A stretch of DNA of 64,000 nt from Enchytraeus crypticus (GCA_905160935.1 CAJHZI010000743.1:1131001-1195000), one strand, 5' to 3'; counted from the stretch's first letter, positions 22,181 through 34,602 are shown. Made by a program: numbers and translations. Notes: generated by a model from the sequence alone, not told the origin.

Positions 22181-22929
22181 CACGGAACTAGAGAAGAGCT
22201 TAGTTCACCTAAATTGTTATCACCGATCAATTGATTGAATCTATAAAATAGAATAATAAAAACATCGTATTTTAAATAGAATTGCAATTAAAGAGCGTAT
22301 AACTAACTCTAAGGGATTGTGTTTATATTGACTGATGTAGGACGTATTATGATCATTATAGTTGTTAGTTAGAAAGCATGACATGAAGATAACATGACTT
22401 TCAGCCAATTTTTTTGATCGTTTTACATGAAATAAGGGCTTGCTGTTACATGCTAGATTTGACTAACATAAGTCACATTTGCGCACATAAGACAAAATGC
22501 TACGCCTATATTTCTGTCAGTCAGCGTAAACATTTAACACGTTAATAAGAACTAAATAACTGAACTGAGAACTAAATATCTATTATTACGCTGATTTTTA
22601 TCAGACTATAGGCCTACGGTAAAGGTACTATATTTTATTATTTAATGTGAAAATAATCAAGCTTCAGACACTTCTTTGATTCTTCATCTTCTTAGTCTCC
22701 TATTTCGCCAAGCGTAGTAAAAGGTTGTCCATTCTTCCGCAGTAGGTAAGCACGAATGCATATATTGACTAAAGTACAGGATCGTAGGCCTATTTCTTAT
22801 AATTAACAATTTTATTGTTTTTATTTATTCAATCAATATTGCAAAGATTTTAAGTCAAGTACCGATCGCAAATACTTTTTACCGATCGCAGACAACTTCC
22901 AGGTGATCTAATCTCCATCCTTCGAAACT
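22181..22929. other. unassigned AT-rich sequence
   Basis: Contains two TAGGCCTA palindromes. No gene recognised. Confidence 0.35.
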
Positions 22930-23260
22930 TGATCCACAATAGAGCGTGACGTTTATTACTCGTGGGCTAATAATATGTGCAACAACTGCAGAGATTCGCA
23001 AATCCCTCGTATATTGGTTCCGTCGACAGAGAATTTACATTCAGCGACTTTGCTTTATTGAGAATGGCGAAAGACTTATTGCTCGGCGAGAGCATCTTCT
23101 GCATACAATTTCGCGTCACCGGGCGGCGCTTGTTCGATTTATTGAGAGGCATTAATATCGTATTATCGCTAAACGAGGGACTTGGTTATTAGAGTACTTT
23201 GCCTATATTGTGGCGTGAGTGCTCGTTATTGAGTCGCTATTGGTGATATTAAATGCAGCG
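22930..23260 (+). other. GC/CpG-richer island with overlapping open frames
   Basis: Unusually G+C- and CpG-rich for the window. The frame starting 22946 gives a basic 69-residue peptide (VYWFRRQRIYIQRLCFIE...). Past a single TAA it continues in the same frame as YRIIAKRGTWLLEYFAYIVA, so an older frame could have been about 95 codons. I recognise no family. A decayed transposase N terminus, an exon and a regulatory island are all possible. Confidence 0.25.
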
Positions 23261-23700
23261 AAGACTATAAAAATCGGCCATTCTTAAACAGTATTCTTTG
23301 ATTCTGATAGATAAAATTAAGCCTTAGTCTTAAAATTTTACGGTAGAACTTAATTAATTCGGCTAAAGTATTGCAATCATAAGAAGTCCGAGAGTATTTT
23401 ACTTAATAAATATTAAATTGCTACTAAATAGTCTCAAGGACATGTAATCCAATTGATCAAAATCATCATATTGACTCATATTGTTAACATTATTACGATA
23501 TTCGGCTAAAGATTATTATCGATGTTTTATGACATTATCTGCAAAGCCGATCGAATAATCTAACAATTTCGTTATTTATTATGCATATCCATATAATTTA
23601 ATTTTAGTAAATTAAAATTATGCGCCAACATAATACGTTCTGTTCTCTAATATAAAGTTTTCTACTGTCTATGCGCATTTGAATCTTAGTTTCTTCAAAC
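23261..23700. other. unassigned AT-rich sequence
   Basis: Nothing recognised. Confidence 0.35.
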
Positions 23701-23742
<42 letters not shown>

Positions 23743-24445
23743 TAGTGCACTGCCTACTAACAGGTCCATGGTATATAACGCCTCCACTCTTCTCTGTCTT
23801 CCGCCTTCCTCTTCATTTCCACTCATGAGTGGGTCTTTAAATCATCTAACGTACCTAATCTCGGCCTGCCTTTGCCTCATTTTCATTCCATTCTTTGACT
23901 TCTTTTAATAGACCTTCCTCCCTTAGAATGTGTCCTATCCAACTTTCTTCCTATTTCTTTATACATTTATCAACTGTCTATCTGTACCAACTCTCTCCAG
24001 AACTTCCTTATTTGTAACATTTTGAGTCCAGCTAATTCTCTCCATTCTTTTCGAAATATACATTACCAATGCACCTAGTTTATAAGTATCTTCCTTCCTT
24101 AAGGTCCATGTTTCACGTCCATGCAATGGCGTGTTCCAAAATAAGGTTTTCACTATCTTTATCTTTGTGTCTTACTTTAGACTTTTTGTCAAATGTTCTC
24201 TCCTATTACCGAAGGTCACTTTTGCTTGTGCAATCCTACTGCATATTTCAGTCTCACATTTCCCGTCATCGGTTATAGTATGACCAAAATATTTGAAACT
24301 CCTTACCTGTTCCAATTTCGTACCATTTATTGTGATACTAACTTCACCTTTATTATGGGACACTCTCATCACTTTGGTCATTTTGATATTAATCTCCATG
24401 CTATATCTCAATGTCGTATCATTCAGCCTATCCATTATCTTCTGC
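23701..24445 (-). pseudogene. LINE-A reverse transcriptase C-terminal fragment, 5'-truncated and frameshifted
   Basis: This is the most informative LINE-A copy. Minus-strand frame 24435-24172 gives the RT thumb-side region (MDRLNDTTLRYSMEINIK, then SFKYFGHTITDDGKCETEI and AKVTFGNRREHLTKSLK), typical of non-LTR retrotransposon ORF2. After a break, 24153-23959 continues in another frame (ETWTLRKEDTYKLG, RMERISWTQNVTNKEVLERV, RQLIN). The end then decays, reaching atggacctgttagtaggcag and a (GA)n tail (23701-23742). The catalytic YxDD part is missing, so the copy is dead. The element would normally reverse-transcribe its own RNA at a nicked target site. Confidence 0.85.
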
Positions 24446-25009
24446 AGTCCAATCTCGCTGCATAGGTAGGCGCTATGTTACTTTAAAGTTGCTACAGAAA
24501 CTTAAGCGTTAGAAAACCAAAACCAAAAAGGAAATCCACAAAAAACACAAAAAACAATTTTAAAAACACGGCCAAAAAACATGTTTTTAATCATTAGTAC
24601 TTCTCCGTTCAACTCATAGGCTACAATCGTAAATAAAGTTGCAAAGTGGGGTAACATTAAATTCCATCGGCTGTAAATGCGGCATAATTGTACGAGAAAT
24701 ACGGAAGCTAAGTAACTCAAAAACACGTTTCCTCTATGTGGAAAAACGTATGACGCCGACACAAATTTTCATATAAACAGTAGTTCTGCTAGCAAAAACA
24801 CTACAACGCCCCATAAGAACAGACAAGGATCCGATATTTTGCTATCATGAGTCTGCAGATGGCAACGTTGTGGAGTGATTTATCAATATGTCGTCGAAAG
24901 CCTGATAGAGGAAAAATGATCTCGTCTCTATAGATCCGCGGGTAGTCTTTGGTCGACTCGTCGCCGATGGTGTATCAAATACAGATTATGCAATAATAAA
25001 GTACTGGGG
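24446..25009. other. unassigned
   Basis: The minus-strand 86-codon frame at 24502-24762 is Phe/Val-rich with no recognisable product. I do not call it a gene. Confidence 0.35.
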
Positions 25010-25215
25010 CAATCTCTCTCTCTTTCTCTCTCTCTCTCTCTTAGTGCACTGGCTACTGGCAGGTCCATGGCATATAACGCCTCCACTCTTTTATATCTTC
25101 CGTTCTCCTCATGTCCAGTCCACATAGGAGAGAATCTTTTAAATAATATTCATATCATCTAACATCATCTATCATCTATCATCTAAAATTCATAATCTCG
25201 GTCTGCCGCTGCTTA
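25010..25215 (-). mobile_element. LINE-A 3' end, best terminus
   Basis: The minus-strand frame reads TGHEENGRYKRVEALYAMDL then PVASALRERERERERD. The ORF2 C terminus therefore reads straight into the (GA)n tail, giving the Arg-Glu repeats. Short ATC-type duplications are seen at 25150-25190. Confidence 0.8.
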
Positions 25216-25248
25216 AATCAATCTAATCTATCAATTAGTTCGACTTTT

Positions 25249-25375
25249 AAAGCTAAGATCTAAGACTTAGCTTAGCGTCAGTGTTAAGCCTCCAAAGTAT
25301 ACTTTTGATGCAACAAGCACTGGATTTGAACTTACATTTACTGATCCGTAGTTTAAAACATACAGAAATTGCAAC
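25249..25375 (-). mobile_element. divergent SINE-1 relative
   Basis: Tail-like aaagctaagatctaagactt, then a diverged core and aagcactggatttgaactta in B-box position. tttactgatccgtagtttaa matches the head. Confidence 0.55.
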
Positions 25376-25912
25376 AGGCAATAAGCCAGATAGAATCGTG
25401 GAGTGAAGTAAACCGACGCCATAAAAGAAACAGTGCATAACGCTGATGTTACTTATGATGATCAGTTAGCCATTAACTCTTCCAAATTTAGAAAGACTGA
25501 ACGTCCAAACATTATTCCTCAAATCTACCGGAACGGCAACTTTTAAAATTAGAATTAAAATGAAAGGTTAGGAATCAGGATATTTTATACAGATCTTTAT
25601 ATATCAAACAGCTCTGTTCTTCAATTCATCATAACACCGCTGTGCCGCGCAGTCAATTTCGGTCTTTAATTATTCAAATTAGCCTATATTGCTGTATTAA
25701 AATCGGAGTCGCACACCATAGACATAAGAGGTACGCCAGGAACAAATATGATAACATAACTTAGCCTACTTTATATAAATATTTTAATATGCATAGACGT
25801 ACAAGAAATGAACGCAAAAATGCAGATGTGATAATATCTTTTTACCAAACTAGAAAACACAGACACATAATTTTGTCAACACAGTAACTAGAGCGCTACT
25901 AACATCAATAAA

Positions 25913-25948
25913 GCTAATATTAAAGCTAATATTAGCTTTAATATTAGC
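25913..25948. repeat. 36-bp perfect palindrome
   Basis: Built from gctaatatta and its complement (first half gctaatattaaagctaat). It directly abuts the 3' tail of the SINE-1 copy at 25950 and is made of the same gctaatatta tail motif. Confidence 0.95.
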
Positions 25949-25949
25949 G

Positions 25950-26075
25950 TCATATTAATTAGCGTCAGTTTCCTCACTCGAAAGCGATGTTAGAGACAGT
26001 TGAGCTTAGGATTTGAACACAGCACATACTGATCCGCGGTTTAATATCTTACCGATGTTGCCACTGTCTCCAGCC
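25950..26075 (-). mobile_element. SINE-1 copy
   Basis: Core agcgtcagtttcctcactcg and head present, with several substitutions (ttgagcttaggatttgaaca). Confidence 0.88.
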
Positions 26076-26214
26076 AGTCCAATCAATGAGAACATGGAGC
26101 GCTAGACAACATGGAGCACCTAATTTAAACAGCGATCAGACAAATAATTATAATAGAACAACTGTTGATGCGCTAAGCGATACTGCACTTGCTAAAGCGT
26201 TAAAGAGGTAAAGT

Positions 26215-26306
26215 CCATTTCTACGTCAGTTCCTGGAGCACTGGATTTGAACCATGCACATTATGATCAGCAGTCAACTATCTTACTGATATGCTTACCT
26301 GCTCAG
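26215..26306 (-). mobile_element. decayed SINE-1 relative
   Basis: ctacgtcagttcctggagca, then ctggatttgaaccatgcaca and tgatcagcagtcaactatct. Heavily shortened core. Confidence 0.5.
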
Positions 26307-26469
26307 TTCAACATGTGACAGAAATTCTCTCCTACTCAATACCAGTCAAATTCACAGTGTATTCCAAATATTATTTCTCCTTTTGTCTCAAATTTAAAGA
26401 GGCTTATGCAATTAATGTAACCGGATGTAGTAAAGAGAAATTTTCTCATCTTCGTCTTTATGATTTAAA

Positions 26470-26650
26470 GCTGGCACTAATTCCCTACTTAATCTTCACT
26501 GGCTTCCAGTCTCTGATTGCATTATGTACAAAATTGTGATGTTATCTTTTCCTTTTCAAATAACGTATTTGGCGCACCTTCTAACATATCTAAATTTGAT
26601 TTCTCAATCTGCTTTAACGAATACTAGGCACTTGCGAATTATTGTAGCCA
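26470..26650 (+). pseudogene. CR1/L2-like LINE C-terminal remnant
   Basis: The plus-strand frame reads LLNLHWLPVSDCIMYKIVML, then SFPFQITYLAHLLTYLN and TNTRHLRIIVA. The LHWLPVxxRIxYK motif is typical of the end of CR1/L2-clade ORF2. The frame is partly open (the end of it starts at 26524), but the copy is short and diverged. Confidence 0.7.
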
Positions 26651-27359
26651 TGTGGTTTTTAATTCTCAGGTCAACGAATGTGCAAGTAAACTTATCTTCA
26701 CTTTTCTTCTGTTTTCTATTTCAGCAGGCCTGCTTAAAGTTCTTTTCCACATTAGTATGATATTTTCTTTACTCACTGATCAAGTGACCGGGTCTGCATA
26801 GAAAGTTTATTATAACTTTGGCATACAGTTCATTTTTTATAAGTAATTTTAGTGTGCATGGACTTTCCTTGCATCATTTTTAACAGAGACTCATCGTTTA
26901 CACGAGGGTCCTTATTTTTTCTTTACAATTATTATTAGCATAATTATGCTTAAACAATTAACTAAGCGAGACATTGGAATGCAACGTGATCTAAGGTGTT
27001 CTGGAGAGTAAAATAAGTTTAACGTAATCCTTGCTTAAAATAGTTTCCTATAGCCATGAATGTCATTCAGACTGAGCAGTTATAATCTCTATTGCTCTTG
27101 CTATCTAGAAATTTATGTTTCTAGAGCTGACGACGTCAGAGTCTCAAAAACTATGAGAAGATATCTATAACAGCTAGTTCAGAATACATCTGCATTTCCT
27201 ACCATCGCCAGCCGCTGTAACAGAGGCTAACTGATATTTCGTTATCAATTCGCTGAAGTGCCTTTTTGGGAGCGTGTGATACAGGCATGTGACAAGAATG
27301 TACTTTGAATGTTTTAAACTTCAAAGCTGTTTATTTAATTTAAACCTACACCTCCGCTG
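26651..27359. other. unassigned
   Basis: Nothing recognised beyond simple T-rich stretches. Confidence 0.35.
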
Positions 27360-27361
27360 AA

Positions 27362-27433
27362 CTATAGAAAGAGAAAGAGAGATGGAGGGGAGAGAGGAAA
27401 AAAGAGAAACAAAGAGTGAGAATGAGAGAGATC

Positions 27434-27485
<52 letters not shown>
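27362..27485. repeat. (GA)n microsatellite
   Basis: GA-rich, with about 45 bases of pure GA at 27439-27485. Confidence 0.95.
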
Positions 27486-27488
<3 letters not shown>

Positions 27489-29456
27489 CTCAAAACAGTT
27501 GACTGACGTGAAGAAATTGAGAGGTAGCGAATGCAAAGAGAGATAAATATACACAATGCATTATAACGAGACAAGAACTTTGTTGAAGATAGCTTCAAGG
27601 TTTAAGACAAATTTATCCTAAGGCTTGTATGAAGAAGCCATTAACTCCCACCAATCATCAATAATTCAGAAGATTAAGGTTCGCTCTACTGCCTCGCCAC
27701 TCATTTTCTTAGCTCGCAAGTGCTAAAAATAACTCTAACACAAGACTACATTACTTTAGTATGTAAGAATTCAGAGTTGTAACAAATTCTAGGTTCAAAA
27801 CACAAAATTCTAACCAAGTAATAAATACACATGTACATTTGTCACATATATATTAAATGAACAGCCAAGAGCACATGTACATATACACTAAGATGCATCG
27901 AGCTGTAGAATTTCATAGAATTGCTTGATTGATTATTGATTGAAGAAAAATGTATTCGTGTTGTGTCTAGGCGACAAAGCACTAAGACCTAAACCCAAAC
28001 CAATTAATCTATTTTATGATGGACAGGACAATCCACTGGGCATAAGGGTCTAGCTTCTACTAAAACAGTACGAGTCTTCTATACACCCGTAACACTTTTA
28101 AACACATAATAGATTCTAGCTACATTTCTGAAATTCTGACTATCAACTGTTGACAAATGGAGTTTTTTATTTCTAAAAATTACATTTGCGAATAATCATT
28201 TGCAAAGTTACTCTTAAAATATTAATTCTATTTATTGCCTGCCATATACAATTTTTTTATATCACAATCCCTTTAATTTCACTGTAGATTGAGACTTTAA
28301 AAATAAAATTTTTAATCTAAGCAATATCTGGACAAACCATTAAAATTGCCTTCTTCACTAGAGAACTACAAGCCCAGCTAAGTAAATTTAAATATTAATT
28401 TAAACTTTCTAGTTAATTAATTAAAATATAAAGAAACTATAGCTGCTCAAATAGATTGACATCTATAGGTTCATTGGTAATGCAATGGGTATTATAAATT
28501 ATATACATGTAGTATGTTACAAGTAATTCTACAACAAATGAGATAAAAAGAGACTAAGTAAGGCTAAGTCAGCGTGGGCCTGTACACTATAAACGTCTTT
28601 TTCTAAAATAGCCGTATAACCGCCGTCTAAGAGAAGGCATTTTATGATCCTGTTTTAATTTTTAATCTAGTAATTCTTAGCGATATACGCTAAAAGGGCC
28701 TCAAAGGCCGCAAATAGGTTCCGTTGAAACAATCCGGAGTTAAATTCGAAAATATATCACAATAGCCTACAAATACATTAAGGCTAACAACTGCAGCTAC
28801 TTATTTAAGCAAGCATCCAATTTTTAAAAATCTGAATGGGGAGGCAAGGCGTCCCCTGTCATGTCCAACCACTGACGTTAACCACTACCCGAATGTCACA
28901 CTTTTCACTTATCACTTACACTTGTCAGTGATACTGAGCATCACTGATGTAGACAGTCCGTCAGTTTTTAGTTTTTCAACAGTGAAAGGTATGCTAGAAA
29001 CTGAATCGTCAAGGATGCTGTAACCCGGTAGTAAAATAAAATGCTCCTGAAACACAAATGAATAACTTTACGATGGAATTTTCTAAAATAAAAAGTGAAC
29101 CGCCTTTTACAGTAAAAACCAAATAATGTCTTACGATACTGCACGTGTTACCTAAAGCACAACTGATGCCATCTCGGCACGAATTTCAAATCAGTTGCTC
29201 ATTTAAAACTAAATTTCGTGCAAAGATAGGGGTCCTAAATTTGACGAAAACGATCGGAAAAGCATTGCCGTTTGTGTTAAGTTTTACAAAGCAGTAAACC
29301 ATACGGATCATAAATTACAATTTTAAGAATATCACTTTAGCGATAAGAGGCTATTTCACTTCTGCAAAATCTAAAAAGTATGAAATGAATCTTTCCAATT
29401 GACATGTTACAGTAATTTATTCTTAATCAAGTTATTCCAGAGGGGAAGGTCTTCGC
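27486..29456. other. unassigned AT-rich sequence
   Basis: Two kilobases with no open frame above 60 codons and no tandem repeat. A fragment at 27962-27985 (gtgtctaggcgacaaagcac) resembles the family C signature but is too short to call. Confidence 0.4.
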
Positions 29457-29680
29457 CCCCCCCCCCCCTGAACTCTCAGCCCGACTACAGACCGTTCGAT
29501 CGCACCAGGACTCTTCGGGTTGAGCCATAAATAAATAGCTAACAAAGAGAAGCAGCCGGAAGGATTCAATTTGTCAAGCACTCGACGCTGACGCTTTGTA
29601 GTTGAGTAACATCATCCGTGTTAACGACGCAGCTCCGCAATCAGGACCTGCGTGCGTCGTAGAGGCTACCAGATATCTGG
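29457..29680. other. GC-richer island with poly-C
   Basis: Starts with a run of about 14 C, then CpG-containing sequence (gaccgttcgatcgcaccagg, gttaacgacgcagctccgca). No open frame stands out. It could be a 5' UTR or promoter, or a decayed element. Confidence 0.25.
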
Positions 29681-30896
29681 ATTTATTGAAAGCGTGAAGG
29701 AAATTAAATAAGATTTCATAGAAAAGAATTGAAATCGTGATTTTTGATTTGGAGAAACTTGGAAGGAAATCTGATATTTTATAAAGAAAGGAAAATCAGG
29801 CAACGTGCGGAATTAGTTACGATTACCTTACGCCAATTCTCACAATTTTTTGTATGTACTCTTATGAACGAGATCAATATTTTGTTCACGAGTCGTATCA
29901 ATAGCCGCAGGGACATTTATTTCAGTTCTCTAACGAAACTATTTTGACAATGTCTGCATAAAATCATCAATATTATGCAAAGTTACTCTATTCTATAAAT
30001 TAACTTGAAAGACATGAATTCTATTGGATTAATACATTCAACACATGCCATCAGTATAGCCATCAATAATTTTTAAAAATGTGTCGGCAATATCTATTTT
30101 CAACAGCATGTATCGAATGTTGAGAAATAACTTGAAAATTCCAATTTTCAATTTCCGTCCAATTTCCTCTACAACATTATGTTCAATGATTACCAGGATC
30201 ATCCTGATTGAACACTTCCCATAAGTCTTCCAAACATTTTGTATTCAGGGAATCGTTTTCTTTATTTGTCTCCTTAAAAAGTGTTGAATAAGTTCAAATC
30301 TGATCTAAATGTAATTTCTGGAAAAATAAAAACTATTTTACGGCCTACGTGAGTCTATTCGTCAGGAGAAACCTGCTACCAACTGACCTAATCAGGAGAC
30401 AACCTTAATGATATCCAAAGCAATGTTAATACGCTGTTAAACTTCAGTAAGCCTATTGTAATAATAATTATAGTAATTTTAATAATTATTATAATTAATT
30501 ATTATTGTAATAATAATTATAGTAATTGTATATAAATTAAAATATACTATCTTGATAAAGCAGTTCAACACGGACTGTATTTTCACCGTTTTATATGTTG
30601 TTTTCCTCGGTGCAATATCGATTTCAGTTAAAAGTAAAGTTTCGTTAAACATTTTTGAGCAGGGATCGCTGACAAAATACGGAAGCAGTCTGTCTAACAT
30701 TGTGAACTCGATGTGATTCGTCATGAAATGGATATTTCATAACTTGATTTTGAGTTCTCGTGTATAATTATGTTTACTTTACAAAAGACATGGCAGTTAA
30801 GAACAAGACAATCATAACCAAATACACACTGTACACACTAAGCATTTCTTCTAAGCATTTACTAAGGTTTCTCCTATGCATGACACAAATCTAGAC
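29681..30896. other. unassigned; AT repeat and an unrecognised minus-strand frame
   Basis: A direct repeat of taataataattatagtaatt lies at about 30460-30530. The adjoining minus-strand frame (to 30724; MLDRLLPYFVSDPCSKMFNE...) has ordinary amino-acid composition but no recognisable family and no clear splice context. Confidence 0.3.
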
Positions 30897-31115
30897 ACAT
30901 CATTATCATCATCATTATCATCTTCCCTTTAATCCCAGTTTAACTAGGGTTGGGATACGAATAGATAATCTCCACTCCTGTCTGTCTCATACAATGTCAT
31001 CAGTCAATCCCCTATAACCTCTTCCATCCGTTTTGTAAAAGTTTGTAGCAATTTCTGGAGCCTAAGCGCTCACTAACTGAATGCTCCTTCTCAAGTTGGT
31101 TTGGAAATCGTGCAT
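30897..31115 (-). mobile_element. LINE-D 3' end with (GAT)n tail
   Basis: Read on the minus strand: a lead-in ggctccagaaattgctacaa, then tgtatgagacagacaggagt and ggagattatctattcgtatc, then ccctagttaaactgggatta and a GAT-type tail. These correspond to the extreme C terminus and 3' end seen in the copy at 45.9 kb. Confidence 0.75.
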
Positions 31116-31120
31116 GTCAT

Positions 31121-32114
31121 TAAAGTTTCTTTATAGGTCTACGTAATGTATATATTTTAAAGTTATTTTAAGAAATCCTGATGAAAACACTTTAAGACTT
31201 TTAATAGGCGCACACTTTTTCATCATACTAAACGAGAAAGAAAAAATTGTAATATTCTTAATCTGTATTTAAAGCAATACGCAGATTTTTTTTAACTTAG
31301 TTAATGTAATTAAAACCACAAGTAGATTTCATTTTTTCCCTTACTCAAAATAACGAATAATATAATTTAGATGTTTGTGATCTATTAACAACATATATAT
31401 TCAATAATTAATTTACATCCTCCTTGATTGTCTTAAGTGAAATAGTTAATTCTTAAATTTAACTATCACTTGTAGCTAATAATTAGGATCCGCATTTAAA
31501 TATTTTCCTAATCTTACAACTAATGCCAATTTAACAGTTTATTTCTCAGAGAAAACGAAGCGATTGATTCAAATAATTAACAAAACTAATGATAACTATT
31601 ACGTTTTAACATTTAGATTTTTATTTTTACTTCGATAAAATAATAGATGCTATTAAAATAACTTAATTTAGGATAGAAATCGCGCAATGTTATTCAAATC
31701 CTAAATTGGCTACGATAAATAATTCCCTCGGCTTACATAAAAATTGAATATAATTGTAAGGAAATGATACTTCGACATTTTCACATTAATTTACTGGACT
31801 TTTGATACGATCCCTAGAGATCTATTCAAAATAAGAAGAAATCTTAGTAATTAATATTTTGTCTGATTAATTCAGATTATAATTAAATTTTAATATCCAC
31901 CAGTCCACTGGGGGTCAAAATACAAAGAATTATTCAAATACAAGTACAGGCCTACGTGTAAAACTCTTCGGAGTGTAAGTTTAATAGAACTTAACTAAGT
32001 GCCAAACATTATAATAGGTTTTCAGAGACGCTTGGCTAGCTATGAAATGCCAATTAGAATGAATTTAATTAAAGTAAAACATTTCCAAATGCCTATCATT
32101 TTAAATTCCAATAG
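31121..32114. other. unassigned AT-rich sequence
   Basis: Nothing recognised. Confidence 0.35.
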
Positions 32115-32240
32115 TAGTGGTTAGTCGAGCCAATGCCATTAACAGTTAGGTGTCAAACTGCGGATAAGTTAGTTATGGATTCAATTCCCGGACTAGTACG
32201 ACGCTGATGTCCTTACCGTCAAAAAACTGACGCTAAACTT
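32115..32240 (+). mobile_element. divergent tRNA-related SINE
   Basis: tggttagtcgagccaatgcc in A-box position, atggattcaattcccggact in B-box position, and gaaaaaactgacgctaaact-type end (caaaaaactgacgctaaact) as in SINE-1. Confidence 0.5.
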
Positions 32241-32244
32241 GGTA

Positions 32245-32468
32245 CATTCCTTTAGTGTAGCCACTTAGTGGAGCTTTTCGTGTAGCTATTTAGTGTAGTC
32301 ATTGGTGTAGCCCTCTAGTATAGCCCTCTATTGCAGCCCTTTAATTTAGCCATTTAGTGTAGCCCTCTAGTGTTAGTGTAGCCCTTTAGTTTAGCCCTCT
32401 AGTGTAGCCCTTTAGTGGAGCTTTTCGTATAGCTATTTAGTATAGCTATTTAGAGTAGTCATTGCTAG
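32245..32468. repeat. minisatellite of tagtgtagccctt-type units
   Basis: Irregular units of about 12-18 bp (tagtgtagccctttagtgta). A larger block, tagtggagcttttcgtgtag..., is repeated near both ends (about 32268 and 32412). Confidence 0.88.
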
Positions 32469-32470
32469 AT

Positions 32471-33345
32471 CAATTCCTGCTTCTTTTCTCTTTTCACTTC
32501 TGAATAGAACAATATAATACATGGTGAACGTATATGGTGGCAAAATAGAACATGGTGGTAAGATTTCGTTAATCATAAATTATCCTGAGAGGATAAAATT
32601 TTATTTTAGAAACGAATCCTGGAGTTAAATTAGCGAATTAGAATATCGCTGCGAAATAAAATATTGCAGAGTTTCTTTCTTGTGCATTAGTATTGTGGTC
32701 TCTAGTGGCTACTGCTTTCCCGTAGCTAAGCGGCTTACTGAACAGTTTCTTAGTTTCTTAGTTTCTTAGTAGGATGCTGCGGTTAAGCTTCAGACAATTT
32801 CTACAGAAAAATATTAAAAATAGCTTAGAAACGAACTTAAGTACACAGATTCTTAGATGGTAAGGTATTTAATTTATACACTTGTGTAGAATTTGAAAGA
32901 AATAACTTACAGAAACTGCATTAATAATTTCAAATTACACTAGAAAAAGAGGGTCTACTGTGATTTTCTATTACATTTTCAATATCTGCGTAAATGGGTA
33001 CTTTAAAATATAATAAATCGTCAGTTGAATTTCCGCATTGAATTTGAAATTTAAAGAGAAATATTCTCTTTAATTAAAGAGAAGTATTTTATTAAAGAGA
33101 TATACATTGGAATAATCAGTGAAAAATTTAAAGCTCGTCTGTAAACAGAGCAACGGTGGCGAAAGTTAGATATAAATAGCGAAATCGAACCCACGAGTAT
33201 TATGAGTAGAAAAGCAAAGGGAATTTGAAGATTATTAAAATCATATAATGCGTAATTATCTTACAAAAAAATTAACAATTGTAAAGAAAATCCTTAGAAT
33301 TTAAAACATTCCGTTTTAAAATAGTCGGCAATGATATGTTAAATG
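32471..33345. other. unassigned; short hairpin
   Basis: ttaaagagaa and its complement separated by three bases near 33053-33076. No gene seen. Confidence 0.35.
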
Positions 33346-33349
33346 CGTT

Positions 33350-33570
33350 GGAGATGGCATAGTGGATTCAGCACTGCGCTGCAATTTAAAAGGTCAAGTA
33401 GTTCAATTAAGAAAGATTTCACTTACTGACCCCAAATAAAGCACATCTGGGCGCAGTCAGCCTGACGAGTACAGTGGGACACAGGTGCAGGCGAGGCAGT
33501 CATCGACGATCTGGTCATCTTCCATGGAAAGTCGTGACCATGGAAACGAAAGATAGGGATCTGGATTTTT
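33350..33570 (+). mobile_element. SINE-3, a different tRNA-derived SINE
   Basis: The head ggagatggcatagtggattc contains a perfect A-box match (tggcatagtgg). The B box is degraded (gtagttcaatt). The body (gcagtcagcctgacgagtac, aggcagtcatcgacgatctg) is unlike SINE-1 or SINE-2 and G+C rich. Single copy in this window. Confidence 0.5.
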
Positions 33571-33629
33571 CTAATTAAATAGTTATCTGGAGAGTGGACT
33601 TATCAACCCTATCTACAGCTGATCTTTCG

Positions 33630-33712
33630 CTCTCTCTCTCTCTCTCTCTGTGTCTTTGTCTCTGTCTCTCTCTCTCTAGCTTTCTCTCTATCTGTCTCTC
33701 TCTCTCTCTGGG
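33630..33712. repeat. (CT)n microsatellite
   Basis: CT runs with TGTCTCTGTCT interruptions. Confidence 0.93.
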
Positions 33713-34602
33713 TTTTAGTCAATGCTATCTGTTTCTATTGTTGCACTAATTGATATCGTTTCAAATTTTCAATGCGATGATGAGCAAGCAAATGATATAG
33801 CAAATTCCTTCTATTTCATTGCGGTCCTGATAATGGCGTAAAATTCGGTTTTCTTCATTTCCATGTTTTAAATGGGTTGAATTTCAATTTGATTAATGAT
33901 GATCAATGCATTTATTTTCTAATATCTTGGCATCTTGGCATCGTTTCATGATTACTTTATTTATCACATAGTCATATATCCTTTGCCTTCAGAGGCAGTT
34001 CTACATCCTGTCTAATAATTTCGATTACTTCCTCGTTGAATCAATGTTGTTGTTGTTATCGTTGTTAATCAACGTGATAAATCCTTTCGTTCATTTTTTA
34101 TTTTCTCATTCATGGTGATTTGATAAATTGGACTGAATTGACTCCCTGATAGCAGCGAGTGAAATATATTTAAAGTCACCCTCTCATTTCAGCTCCGAGA
34201 CCCATTTAATCCTACCAAGGGAGCTTTCATGTACACTCACAGTTCATTAGATCAACGCTATCTCCAGCAAAAGTGAATCGTATTTACTTCTACAATGCCT
34301 TATTTATGTTATATTGTTGTTTACTTCCGGTACTTGACAGATGTTTATAGGTGGTCTTGGGTAAACTTGAAACATGTAAGTCAGTGCAATTCTAGTATAT
34401 TCAAAAAATTATTTTAGGATATTATTTTAACGTTTTTAATACGATTAGTTGTTGTACTTCAGTAAATGCACATAATCTGAAATTTTGATTACTGTCTTCT
34501 GAACAATGATAACGCCTTTTAGCATGTGGTTGTCCGTAACAAAATCCGAATTTTTGAATGCACTATAAATGGAGATCATGAAATCAATTCCCCTATCAAT
34601 TT
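33713..34602. other. unassigned
   Basis: Short (TTG)n near 34047-34060. Nothing else recognised. Confidence 0.35.

Noticed and set aside
30479-30724. 81-codon minus frame with ordinary composition as an exon
   Set aside because: No recognisable family. One end is AT repeat, and there is no clear donor or acceptor. Left as unassigned.
33530-33556. RFX X-box-like site (gtgaccatggaaac)
   Set aside because: It lies inside the SINE-3 body, so it is more likely element sequence than a regulatory site.
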